Assembly (NCBI GenBank): GCA_944326335.1
Contig: CALVDM010000003.1
Span: forward strand, 1 to 64,000
Source of the DNA: an uncultured Bacteroidales bacterium
GTDB lineage: Bacteria; Bacteroidota; Bacteroidia; Bacteroidales; UBA932
Length of the DNA stretch: 64,000 bases
Direction of reading: 5' to 3'
Shown: piece by piece, positions 1-8,326 of the stretch
How the letters are laid out: the number at the start of each line of letters is the position of its first letter
How positions within the stretch are numbered: the stretch's first letter is position 1
Made by a program: the position numbers and the translations under genes
The notes under the pieces: generated by a model
Database searches by the model: none
What the model saw: the letters and a program-made list of their open reading frames with translations, nothing else
What the model was told of the DNA's origin: nothing

Positions 1-74
1 CGGGGTCGAACCGGCACATCCTTTCGGACATTGGTGTTTGAGACCAACGCGTCTACCGATTCCGCCATCCGGGC
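1..74 (-). tRNA. tRNA-Leu (CAA), 3' end cut by window edge
   Basis: Read on the minus strand, the sequence begins GCCCGGA at 74 and shows a D arm, an anticodon stem TTGGT/ACCAA around loop CTCAAAC (anticodon CAA), a variable arm with stem TGTCC/GGATG-like pairing, and the start of the T arm (GGTTCGA). The long variable arm fits the class II tRNA-Leu form. The 3' acceptor strand lies outside the window. A minus-strand -7 box CAAAGGTA (122-129) lies upstream and may be its promoter. Confidence 0.9.
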
Positions 75-172
75 TTGACTGTGCGCCAGAGGGCAAGTGC
101 CCTGCCGGTAAACATGGAGTGCAAAGGTATGATAAATTATGACAAAAAACAACTTTATTTACGGCCACGGCT

Positions 173-203
173 TTTGCATTTTCAGGAAAATCACGTACAT
201 TTG
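173..203 (+). promoter_or_regulatory. Bacteroidota-type promoter of the FMN-riboswitch transcript
   Basis: TTTG at 173-176 and TACATTTG at 196-203, separated by 19 bp, match the Bacteroidota consensus (-33 TTTG, 19-21 bp, -7 TAnnTTTG) exactly. The predicted transcription start (about 210) falls directly at the first stem of the FMN aptamer, which supports both calls. Confidence 0.75.
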
Positions 204-211
204 CAGCCGCA

Positions 212-362
212 TATCTTCAGGGCAGGGTGAAATCCCCGACCGGCGGTATAGTCCGCGAGCCGGCGTCTGCGGCCGGATTTGCTTTCACGGCAAATCATGC
301 ACGACAACGGCTGAACCGTTGAAACTACGGTACCGACAGTAAAGTCTGGATGGAAGAAGATA
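212..362 (+). promoter_or_regulatory. FMN riboswitch (RFN element)
   Basis: The closing stem P1 is formed by TATCTTC (212-218) with GAAGATA (356-362). Between them stand the conserved RFN blocks: GGGCAGGGTGAAATCCCCGACCGGCGG-like sequence from 220, TAGTCCGCGAGCC at about 247-260, and CCGACAGTAAAGTCTGGATGGAAGAAGA near 333-360. The approximately 150-nt length is normal for the class, which binds flavin mononucleotide and usually shuts off riboflavin synthesis or uptake genes. A hairpin GTGCCGG-ATA-CCGGCAC (380-396) follows with no U-run, so control of translation is more likely than classical termination; that is inference. The next gene is a TonB-dependent receptor. Confidence 0.95.
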
Positions 363-502
363 AATCGCATGAAGGGCATGTGCCGGATACCGGCACGATG
401 ACAGACGGCGGTGCACAGCCGGATTCTCTCTGCGACTTGTTGACTTGTATCGAATTATGCCTTGAATTGTATGCTGAAAGTAACAATTTGAGGTTTTTTT
501 GT

Positions 503-2992
503 ATGAAAAAGTCATTACTTCTCAGACTGCAATTCATTTTTGCTCTCTCACTGGCCGGCATTGCCGGCAACTTCACCCCGGCATCCGCCGGGACAGTCCC
601 TGCCCGGTCCGGCATTGCCTCGGACGAGGTACACGGGATAAATTCCGTAACTGCAGCGTCGCCCGACATGGCTCCCGCTCCTGCCGATTCGATATGGATG
701 GCAGGAGACTCCCTTACTCTTCAGGAAGTGACCGTGGTCTCGAATTTCCAGAGCAGGAATTCGTCGCCGCTCCGGCTGAATACCATAGACAACGCAATGA
801 TAGCTCAAAGGGCAACAGCGAGGACATATCCGGAGCTCATGAAATATATCCCCGGCATTTACGCCACGGCAGAAACCGGCAGCTACGGAGATGCCAAAAT
901 CAATATCAGAGGTTTCAAGCAGGAAAACATATCCGTCCTGCTGAACGGCATCCCCATCTCCGGCCTCACCTCAGGCAACATGTTCTGGAACAACTGGATG
1001 GGACTCACCGATGCAACCTATGCCATACAGGTCCAGAAGGGTGTCGGAGGTTCCATGTTGTCAGACAACTCTGTTGGCGGCACAATCAACATAATCACTG
1101 CCACGACAACATCCGAATTCAGGGTTGACGGAGGTGCGCACGTCACGGACTACGGTACAGGAAAAGGATTCATCAGCCTGAACAGCGGAGAGCTGGGAAA
1201 GGGCTGGAGCATAAGCCTGCTCGGCTCGTATGTCGGCGGGAGAGGCTATGTCGACAGGACGGATGTCAGCTCGTGGTCCTACATGCTGAATGTCACGAAA
1301 AGGATAGGCTCCAGGAACACGTTGCTGTTCACTGCCCTCGGTTCTCCCGAACGACATGAACAACGTTCCACGAAACTCAGCTACGACGAAGTCACGACTT
1401 ATGGCCTGAAATACAACAAGAACTGGGGATACAGGGACGGCAAGGCCTACAATCTCAACAGGAACAACTATTTTAAACCTTATTTCACGCTCCAGCATAT
1501 CTACGCGGGAGAAAAACTGACCATGACCAATTCCGTTTATCTTGCGATAGGCAACGGAGGCGGCAGGTGGTCGGAATCCAAGGGCCAGCCGATATCGTCA
1601 TACAGGACGGAAGACGGCCTTGTGGACTGGGATGCCGCGATAGCCGCCAATGCCGGAAGCACCGGGCTGCCGGCCACGGGCGCTCCGGATGAGAGCCTGC
1701 GAAGCGGAAGCGCGACCAATATCCTGAGCGACTACCGTGCGGGACATACCCAGGCAGGCGCAGTCATCTCCGGGACATACCGCTTCAACGGACATTGGAA
1801 GCTTGACGCCGGGTTGCATTACCAATATTATTCGACATGGGAGAACGAACGGATTACCGACCTGCTCGGAGGAGCATATTGGTATGAGGACTATGAGAAT
1901 AACGCCCTCTGCGGACTTGCCGGAAGGGACCCTGTGAAACATGTCGGGGATTATATCCGCACGGATAACGGTAAGGACACCCACCATTTCACGGCATACG
2001 CCATGGGGAACTGGACTTCGGACAGATGGGACGTGCGTCTGGGCGCGTCGGTATTCGGGGCGGCGACGAGAAGATGGGACAGATACAATTACACCGGCAA
2101 CGATGTCTGGAGCGGGACGGCGTCCGGAGCCGGCTACAGCACAAAGGCCGGCATCCTTTTCAAACCGGCCAAAGGTCATTCTCTCTATCTGAACGGCGGA
2201 ATCTACAGCAGGCTGCCGTATCCGGACACATGGTTCGCTTCCGGCAACAACACCATTTCGCGGAATGTGAAGAATGAAAGGAACCTCCTCTCCGAACTCG
2301 GTTACCGCTTCGTCTATGGCAGGGGCAGCGTAGAAGCCACGGCATATTATACCTACTGGAAGAACAAGACCCTGATGTCGGATCCGTACCAGCAGATAGA
2401 CGATGTGGAGGATGTGAGATACATGATAACCGGACTCGATGCCTTGCATTACGGTGTGGAGGTGGAGGCGCATCACCGGGCGACAAGATGGCTTGCTCTC
2501 CATGCATTCGCGTCGCTCGGGCACTGGACATGGCAGAATGATGTGTCCGCCAACATCTACGACAACTACACCGGGGCTGTCGCCGAGACGATAAATGTCT
2601 ATAGCAAGGGACTTCCCGTAGGGGATGCGCCTCAGACGCAGGTGGGGGCTGTCGTGGAAGTGGATTTCCTGCGCCATTTCAGGTTTTCGGCCGACTGGCA
2701 GTTCAACGACAGGATGTATGCCGATTTCGACCCGGAAGGCCGGACCGACCCTGACGACAGGGCGGCTTCGTACCGGATTCCTTCATATCATCTCGTGAAC
2801 GCATCTCTGAGCTGGAGTGGAAACATAGGGAAGAGACTCGGCCTGACAGTATTCGTCAACGGGTACAATCTGCTCGATACCAAATATATAGAGAGAGGAC
2901 AGGACGGGGCGGACCATAGTCTCGGGACATTCCGAGGTTTCTGGGGATTCGGGCGCAACTTCAATTTCGGACTCAGGTTCTCCGTGAGATGA
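503..2992 (+). CDS. TonB-dependent outer-membrane receptor, probable flavin transporter
   Basis: This 829-aa protein has a signal peptide (MKKSLLLRL, then a hydrophobic stretch ending near ASAG), a TonB plug at roughly residues 85-200 (IRGFKQENISVLLNGIP, GGTINII) and a long C-terminal beta-barrel. I chose ATG 503, although the frame is open further upstream, because it gives a clean signal peptide, has GAGG nine bases upstream, and lies after the riboswitch instead of inside it. The family carries iron complexes, cobalamin and other scarce ligands across the outer membrane using TonB energy. The ligand here is inferred from the FMN riboswitch: riboflavin, FMN or FAD. No SusD partner or carboxypeptidase-regulatory-like domain is present, so it is not a SusC. 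It ends eight bases from the convergent LuxR gene. Confidence 0.88.
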   Translation: MKKSLLLRLQFIFALSLAGIAGNFTPASAGTVPARSGIASDEVHGINSVTAASPDMAPAPADSIWMAGDSLTLQEVTVVSNFQSRNSSPLRLNTIDNAMIAQRATARTYPELMKYIPGIYATAETGSYGDAKINIRGFKQENISVLLNGIPISGLTSGNMFWNNWMGLTDATYAIQVQKGVGGSMLSDNSVGGTINIITATTTSEFRVDGGAHVTDYGTGKGFISLNSGELGKGWSISLLGSYVGGRGYVDRTDVSSWSYMLNVTKRIGSRNTLLFTALGSPERHEQRSTKLSYDEVTTYGLKYNKNWGYRDGKAYNLNRNNYFKPYFTLQHIYAGEKLTMTNSVYLAIGNGGGRWSESKGQPISSYRTEDGLVDWDAAIAANAGSTGLPATGAPDESLRSGSATNILSDYRAGHTQAGAVISGTYRFNGHWKLDAGLHYQYYSTWENERITDLLGGAYWYEDYENNALCGLAGRDPVKHVGDYIRTDNGKDTHHFTAYAMGNWTSDRWDVRLGASVFGAATRRWDRYNYTGNDVWSGTASGAGYSTKAGILFKPAKGHSLYLNGGIYSRLPYPDTWFASGNNTISRNVKNERNLLSELGYRFVYGRGSVEATAYYTYWKNKTLMSDPYQQIDDVEDVRYMITGLDALHYGVEVEAHHRATRWLALHAFASLGHWTWQNDVSANIYDNYTGAVAETINVYSKGLPVGDAPQTQVGAVVEVDFLRHFRFSADWQFNDRMYADFDPEGRTDPDDRAASYRIPSYHLVNASLSWSGNIGKRLGLTVFVNGYNLLDTKYIERGQDGADHSLGTFRGFWGFGRNFNFGLRFSVR

Positions 2993-3000
2993 CGCAGTGC

Positions 3001-3588
3001 TCATTCCACTGAGGATGCATCAATCAGATTGTTGAGCAGGGCATAGACCGTGAGGCCGGCTACAGTCTTTATGCCGGTCTTGCGGGTTATGTTCCTTCTG
3101 TGCGTGATGACAGTGTGGATGGAGATGTTGAATATGTCTGCAATCTCCTTGTTTATCATCCCTTTTGCGACGCATATCAGAATGTCCTTCTCCCGTGCCG
3201 AAAGTTCGGATCCTTCCGTCGGTGCGCTGTCTTTCGGCGAGGACACGGCCGACCTCAGCTTGTGTATTATGTCTGCAGGGCTGTCATACAGGCTCAGCAC
3301 GGCATCATACTGGCGGGCGGCTTCTTCTGTCATGAACACGCTCGGGAACGCCACGACCGGAGCGTCCGTATATCCGGATATGTACTGTTTCGCGTTGCCG
3401 GCAGACGAGTGTGCGAATATCGCCGGGTCCACTATTATCACGTCAACAGACATGTTCTTCAATATGGCCTCTTCCCTGGGCGAGAAATCAGAGATTATCC
3501 CCTCGACCTTGAATTCCCCGAGGTCGTGGAACACCCCTTCTATTCCTCTTGCCATCACGCGCGACGGCATTATCAGAAATGCTTTCAT
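3001..3588 (-). CDS. LuxR/NarL-type regulator with degenerate receiver domain
   Basis: This 195-aa protein has an N-terminal receiver-like fold (about 1-115) and a C-terminal LuxR helix-turn-helix (about 130-190; SAREKDILICVAKGMINKEIA, then NISIHTVITHRRNI). The receiver keeps an Asp in VIIVDP but lacks the usual acidic pair after beta-1 (LIMPSRV) and the conserved Lys after beta-5 (LSLYDSP). It therefore probably does not work by ordinary phosphotransfer, and no histidine kinase lies nearby. It follows the hemerythrin gene by 18 bp on the same strand and is probably co-transcribed, so it may act in the same iron or nitrosative stress response. The target genes are unknown. Confidence 0.85.
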   Translation of the reverse strand: MKAFLIMPSRVMARGIEGVFHDLGEFKVEGIISDFSPREEAILKNMSVDVIIVDPAIFAHSSAGNAKQYISGYTDAPVVAFPSVFMTEEAARQYDAVLSLYDSPADIIHKLRSAVSSPKDSAPTEGSELSAREKDILICVAKGMINKEIADIFNISIHTVITHRRNITRKTGIKTVAGLTVYALLNNLIDASSVE

Positions 3589-3606
3589 ACAAGAAAAGTC
3601 TGGTTT

Positions 3607-4329
3607 CTAAGCCTCTTTCCCCGCTTCCAGCCTGTTCACCATCGGGACGAGGACGCAGTTCTCTATGTTGGTGTGCTTCTCCAGGTCCTCAGACAGCGAG
3701 AACAGCGCGTACAGCACGTCGCTGGCCGTCTTGCGGTTGCAGGCAGGGGGCAGATACTTCATCACTATGTTCTTCAGGTCGTTCAGTTTTTCCTCTATGT
3801 TGCTGTGGTTCTCTTCAAAGGTGGCTGCGGAATAGTCCCCTCCGGAAAGCCCCTTCACGACGGATTCCACGTAGGGGAAGAACACCTTCTCCTCGTATTC
3901 GAAATGCTTCTCCACTTCCTGCCTGTACTCGTGCAGGAAATCCAGGATGACATTCTTCTGGTTGTCCGAGCACGGCGAGACGAGTTCATCCATTATCTCC
4001 TCCAGTGCCTTGAACCCGTCCTCGATGTAGAAGGAGTGGGAATTGTGCAGGTATCTTACCACGGACATCGGGTCCGCAGCCTTCAAGGCTTCTCCGGTCG
4101 GCGTGTATCCCGGACAGGAGTACATGTCGCATATCAGGATGAACGCATTGGTATCCATGCCGGATTCGGCGCATATCCGTGCTACGGATTTCTCTCCGAA
4201 GCCGATGTTCATCCCCAGTCTGGCCAGGACCTGGAGCAGTCTGTAGTTGATTTCAATCAGGTCGGACATCTTCATGTCCGGCGAGAAAAACTTCATTTCA
4301 TTCATCTTCTTCATACTTTCGTCCGGCAA
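3607..4329 (-). CDS. Hemerythrin-domain protein, RIC/YtfE/ScdA-like
   Basis: This protein of about 240 aa combines an N-terminal helical region resembling the ScdA N-terminal domain (FSPDMKMSDLIEINYRLL) with a C-terminal hemerythrin four-helix bundle. Candidate di-iron ligands are H95/H98, H142 with E146, H175 and H219 with E223, in the expected spacing. Related proteins repair iron-sulfur clusters damaged by nitric oxide or oxidants, or sense oxygen or NO. The start is uncertain: ATG 4329 or ATG 4314 (MKKMNEM), which has no clear ribosome site either. A minus-strand -7 box CAAAGGTA (4489-4496) implies a 5' leader of about 150 nt. The LuxR gene follows and FeoAB lies upstream, making an iron/redox neighbourhood. 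Confidence 0.85.
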   Translation of the reverse strand: MPDESMKKMNEMKFFSPDMKMSDLIEINYRLLQVLARLGMNIGFGEKSVARICAESGMDTNAFILICDMYSCPGYTPTGEALKAADPMSVVRYLHNSHSFYIEDGFKALEEIMDELVSPCSDNQKNVILDFLHEYRQEVEKHFEYEEKVFFPYVESVVKGLSGGDYSAATFEENHSNIEEKLNDLKNIVMKYLPPACNRKTASDVLYALFSLSEDLEKHTNIENCVLVPMVNRLEAGKEA

Positions 4330-4540
4330 GTTCAGCCGTATTCCCGTGAAACGAAAGACGGGGCTGCCCGGGCGGGCCTCCCTGTCTTTTCTGAAAAACG
4401 CCGCGATTCACACCGGGACAGTTTTTTGCAACAATTAAAAGGATCTGAACATTTTTTACTTTATGGCCTGAAAAATTATCTTCTTCTGCAAAGGTAACAT
4501 TCCGGACCGGTCTGTGCAATCGCAATAAATGGTGATTTTT

Positions 4541-6931
4541 TCAGAACAGCAGGGCCACCCGATAGACTATGAACGCCATGACCCAGGCGAGGACTATGGT
4601 GTAGACCGCTGAAAATGCAGGCCATTTCCAGCCCCCGGTCTCGGTCATTATGGCCCCGAACGTCGCTATGCAAGGGAAGTAGAGGAGAACGAACACCAGA
4701 AAAGCCAATGCTGCGGCCGGTGTTATGCTGTTCTGGAGAGCCTGCTGGAGTTTTGTCTCCCCGGTCCCGGACTCCACATCCTCGTCAATGCTGTACATCA
4801 CGCCCATTGAACTCACCACAAGCTCCTTGGCTGCTATTCCCGAAATCACGCCGACCCCCATCTGCCAGTCGAATCCGAGCGGCTCGAGCACAGGTTCGAT
4901 GCTCTTGCCTATGTACCCCAGGAAGGAGTTCTCCTGCTGGGACACCTTGTCCTCGTACTTGTCGTGGTTCGGGAAATATCCGAGGAACCAGATGAATATG
5001 GAGCTTATCAGTATTATCCCGGATATCTTGTGCAGATACTGCTTCCCCTTCTCCCATGTGTGCCTGAGTATGGACTTCGTGGTCGGAATCCTGTATGGCG
5101 GCAGCTCCATCACGAAAGGGAGGTCGTCATCCTTGAAGAACCGGCTCATCACCTTCGCCGTGAGTATCGCCACGACGATGCCTGTCACATACAGCCCGAG
5201 AAGCACAATGCTGGCGTGGCCCGGGAAGAATGCCCCGACTATCAGTATATATACCGGCAGCCGTCCCGAGCAGGACATGAACGGGACTATGAGTGTGGTT
5301 ATCAGCCTGCTCTTGCGGCTTTCTATCGTCCTTGTGGCCATGATTGCCGGGACATTGCATCCGAATCCCATAATCATCGGTATGAAGGACTTCCCGTGCA
5401 GCCCCATCTTGTGCATCAGCCTGTCCATGATGAATGCCGCCCTCGCCATATAGCCTGAATCCTCGAGAAGCGATATGAAGAAGTAGAGCAGCACGATGTT
5501 CGGGAGGAACACCAGCACGCTCCCGACCCCACCGATGATGCCGTCTGTCATGAGGTCGCGCACCATCGCCATGTCGTCCGGGATTATGGATTCGACGAAA
5601 TCCCCGAATTTCGCGACTGTCCAGTCTATCCACTGCATGGGGTATTCCCCGAGCGTGAACGTGCCGAAGAACACTATGTACAGTATGAGGAAGAAGATTG
5701 GGAAAGCCAGCCACTTGTTTGTGATTATCGCGTCTATGCGGTCGGTCATGGAGCGGTGCTTCTTCTTCACCATCCCCGGCTTCCATGTCTCGGCCAGGGC
5801 GCCTTTCACGAACGCGTACTTCGCATCCACGACGGCCGATTCGGTGCTTGTGCCCATCAGGGATTCGAACCTCTTCTGCTCGTCGTATTTTATGGCTATT
5901 ATCTCGTCCTTGTTCGGCAGGGTGTCGATGACGGCCGCCGCCTCCTTGTCGTTCTCGAGGAGCTTTATGGCCAGATACCTCGTCGAATACTTGTACCTGA
6001 TGTCCTGGTTTTTCTGTATGGCCATCTTGACCCTGTCGATGGACTGCTCGAGTTCCTGCCCGTGGTTGATGTGGATGTGCCGCGCAATTTCAGGACTCGG
6101 GTTTTCGTAAAGTTCGATTACCTTGTCGAAAAGTCCGTCTATGCCTTCTCCGGTCTTGCTCACCGTAGGGACTATCGGCATCCCGAGAAGGTGCCCCAAT
6201 GTCTTGATGTCCAGTTCGTCGCCTTTTGCCCTTAGCTCGTCGAACATGTTCAGGGCCATCACCACCCTCAGGTTCATGTCTATTATCTGGGTGGTGAGAT
6301 ACAGGTTCCTTTCCAGGTTAGAGGCATCCACCACGTTCACCACTATGTCGGGAGTCTCCTCGACGAGATTCCTCCGGACATAGAGTTCCTCCGGGCTGAA
6401 TCCTGATATGGAATACGTGCCTGGGAGGTCCACTATCACGAACTTGTAGCCTCCGTATTCGAAGTTCCCCTCCTTTGCGTCCACCGTCACCCCGCTGTAG
6501 TTCCCCACATGTTCGTGGCTGCCGGACGCTATGTTGAAGAGGGAGGTCTTGCCGCAGTTCGGATTGCCCACGAGTGCCACCCTTATGACATGCCGGCGCT
6601 GCTCGGCAAGGTCTTTCATCCTCTGCGCCAATGCCTTTTCGTCATCCGCCTCATCTCCGGGAAGTATGCTCGGAGATGACGGCAGGCTCATGCTCTCCTT
6701 GGCTTCGGATTCGCTTATGACCTCTATCATTTCAGCCTCTTCCCGCCTCAGGGATATTTTGTAGCCTATTATCTCGTATTCGATGGGGTCCATCAGCGGA
6801 GCGTTCAATATGACCTTGACGACATTCCCTTTTATGAACCCGAGTTCGAGTATCCTTTTCCGGAAACTGCCGTGGCCGCTCACCCTGACCACGACACCAT
6901 GTTCCCCGGTCTTCAATTCGGACAATTTCAT
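4541..6931 (-). CDS. feoB: FeoAB fusion, ferrous iron transporter
   Basis: This 796-aa protein fuses a FeoA SH3-like domain (about 1-75) by a short acidic linker to FeoB. The GTPase shows G1 GNPNCGKTS (about 122-130), G3 DLPG (168-171) and G4 NMFD (228-231). The C-terminal half is the multi-helix Fe(II) permease with two Gate-type repeats. FeoA-FeoB fusion is common in Bacteroidota. The frame extends to 6973, but a promoter -7 box CAAAGATA lies at 6971-6978 on this strand, inside that extension. ATG 6931 (MKLSELKTGE) is therefore the better start. The gene is divergent from the RND efflux operon. Confidence 0.96.
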   Translation of the reverse strand: MKLSELKTGEHGVVVRVSGHGSFRKRILELGFIKGNVVKVILNAPLMDPIEYEIIGYKISLRREEAEMIEVISESEAKESMSLPSSPSILPGDEADDEKALAQRMKDLAEQRRHVIRVALVGNPNCGKTSLFNIASGSHEHVGNYSGVTVDAKEGNFEYGGYKFVIVDLPGTYSISGFSPEELYVRRNLVEETPDIVVNVVDASNLERNLYLTTQIIDMNLRVVMALNMFDELRAKGDELDIKTLGHLLGMPIVPTVSKTGEGIDGLFDKVIELYENPSPEIARHIHINHGQELEQSIDRVKMAIQKNQDIRYKYSTRYLAIKLLENDKEAAAVIDTLPNKDEIIAIKYDEQKRFESLMGTSTESAVVDAKYAFVKGALAETWKPGMVKKKHRSMTDRIDAIITNKWLAFPIFFLILYIVFFGTFTLGEYPMQWIDWTVAKFGDFVESIIPDDMAMVRDLMTDGIIGGVGSVLVFLPNIVLLYFFISLLEDSGYMARAAFIMDRLMHKMGLHGKSFIPMIMGFGCNVPAIMATRTIESRKSRLITTLIVPFMSCSGRLPVYILIVGAFFPGHASIVLLGLYVTGIVVAILTAKVMSRFFKDDDLPFVMELPPYRIPTTKSILRHTWEKGKQYLHKISGIILISSIFIWFLGYFPNHDKYEDKVSQQENSFLGYIGKSIEPVLEPLGFDWQMGVGVISGIAAKELVVSSMGVMYSIDEDVESGTGETKLQQALQNSITPAAALAFLVFVLLYFPCIATFGAIMTETGGWKWPAFSAVYTIVLAWVMAFIVYRVALLF

Positions 6932-6970
6932 AGTGACAATCGGTTGTTTGGGTTGGAAAAATTCCGTCGG

Positions 6971-6978
6971 CAAAGATA
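6971..6978 (-). promoter_or_regulatory. -7 box of the feoAB promoter
   Basis: CAAAGATA on the plus strand reads TATCTTTG on the minus strand, a full TAnnTTTG match about 40 bases before the chosen feoAB start. I see no clear -33 TTTG at the usual distance, so the call is moderate. Confidence 0.5.
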
Positions 6979-7027
6979 AGGAAAAAATAGAAGTTCTCTC
7001 TATCGCTATTAATCGGTATATTTTTTG

Positions 7028-7035
7028 TAAATTTG
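7028..7035 (+). promoter_or_regulatory. -7 box of the RND efflux operon promoter
   Basis: TAAATTTG matches TAnnTTTG and sits about 70 bases before the adaptor start. No good -33 TTTG is visible. It is divergent from the feoAB promoter 50 bp away, so the two transcripts share a compact control region. Confidence 0.5.
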
Positions 7036-7106
7036 CCCCGGCTCAATCTGTTTCACGGTATTGCGCTGTCCATGGAAAGAAGAAGAATTTAATACCCGGA
7101 CACGTT

Positions 7107-8309
7107 ATGAAAGGAAAGGAATTTCTGAAAGGCACTTATAACAGTATCGACAACAAATCCAAATACGTGGTGTTCAAAATCCGGAAATCCAGCTGGAAAT
7201 TCTGGGTTGTTCTCGGGGCCGTGCTTGTGGTCCTTGTGGCACTGATAATATGGCTGACAAGGCCGGAACCTCCTCAGGAGGATATCCCGATAGTGATGAC
7301 AGAGACAGTCTCCACCAGGGATGTCGAGCTGTACGGGGAATATCCGGGGACCATCAGGGCCCAGCAGTTCGTGGAGATAAGGGCAAGGGTGGAAGGCTAT
7401 CTCGAGAAGATGCTTTTCGAGGAAGGCACATACGTGAAGAAGGACCAGGTGCTGTTCATCATAGACCCGCGCCAGTATCAGGCCCAGGCCGACAGGGCCA
7501 AGGCCATGCTGGAGAGGAACAAGGCTCTTGCCCAGAAGGCGGAGAGAGACCTGAACAGAATCCGTCCTCTGTATGAGCAGAACGCCGCGAGCCAGCTTGA
7601 CCTCGACAATGCCATAGCCGCATTCGAGAGCGCGAAAGCCGACGTGCTCATGAGCGAGGCCGACCTCACCCAGGACTCGCTTGCGCTCAGCTACACCACT
7701 GTCTGCTCCCCGATAAGCGGCTACATAAGCGAGAGATACGTGGACATAGGCACGCTGGTGGGGCCGGGAGGACAGTCTCTGCTTGCCAATGTGGTGAAAA
7801 GCGATACGGTGGAGGTGGAGTTCAAGATGACCGACCTCGACTACCAGATAAGCAAGGCCCGCAACGTGAACATCGGACAGAAGGATTCCACGAGGACATG
7901 GGACCCTTACGTGACAATCACACTGGCCGACAAGTCCGTCTACAAGTACAGAGGCCTTGTGGACTTCGCGGACCCGCAGGTGGATTCCCGTTCCGGGACA
8001 TTCTCCGTGCGTGCCGAAATGCCTAATCCTGACCATGAACTTCTCCCGGGCCAGTTCACCAACGTCACCCTTCTCCTCGATGTCAGGGAAGATGCGGTGG
8101 TGGTCCCTACCAAGGCCATAATCACGGAAAAGAGCGGGGCCTACATTTTCGTCCTGAGAAACGACGGGATTGCCGAGAAGCGTTTCATCGAGCTCGGGCC
8201 GGAGACGGGGAACTACACTGTTGTGGAGAGGGGACTCCTCCCTGGAGAGCAGATAGTCGTCGAAGGCTATCACAAGCTGACACACGGCAAGAAGGCAAGG
8301 ACTGTTTAA
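7107..8309 (+). CDS. RND efflux periplasmic adaptor (AcrA/MexA family)
   Basis: This 400-aa membrane fusion protein starts at ATG 7107; the longer open frame upstream crosses the feoAB promoter region. After about 25 cytosolic residues it has one transmembrane anchor (about 27-49, WVVLGAVLVVLVALIIWL) where many AcrA homologues have a lipoprotein signal. The lipoyl half-motifs (VEIRARVEGYLEKMLFEEGTYVKKDQVLF and SPISGYISERYVDIGTLV) flank a helical hairpin at roughly 140-220, followed by the beta-barrel and membrane-proximal domains. It links the permease to the outer-membrane duct. It is followed after 17 bp by the permease-OMF fusion, so the two genes encode a full tripartite pump for hydrophobic or amphiphilic compounds. 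Confidence 0.94.
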   Translation: MKGKEFLKGTYNSIDNKSKYVVFKIRKSSWKFWVVLGAVLVVLVALIIWLTRPEPPQEDIPIVMTETVSTRDVELYGEYPGTIRAQQFVEIRARVEGYLEKMLFEEGTYVKKDQVLFIIDPRQYQAQADRAKAMLERNKALAQKAERDLNRIRPLYEQNAASQLDLDNAIAAFESAKADVLMSEADLTQDSLALSYTTVCSPISGYISERYVDIGTLVGPGGQSLLANVVKSDTVEVEFKMTDLDYQISKARNVNIGQKDSTRTWDPYVTITLADKSVYKYRGLVDFADPQVDSRSGTFSVRAEMPNPDHELLPGQFTNVTLLLDVREDAVVVPTKAIITEKSGAYIFVLRNDGIAEKRFIELGPETGNYTVVERGLLPGEQIVVEGYHKLTHGKKARTV

Positions 8310-8326
8310 TCTAATGGTGAACTCTG

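Noticed and set aside
350-502. N-terminal extension of the TonB-dependent receptor from ATG 350
   Set aside because: The segment starts inside the FMN aptamer and puts charged residues before a good signal peptide; ATG 503 is preferred.
3100-4497. Plus-strand frame of 465 codons opposite the LuxR and hemerythrin genes
   Set aside because: It crosses two genes with clear motifs on the other strand and has no start or domain.
6783-7106. Upstream extension of the RND adaptor
   Set aside because: It overlaps feoAB and the divergent promoter region; MKGKEFLKG at 7107 gives a normal adaptor start.
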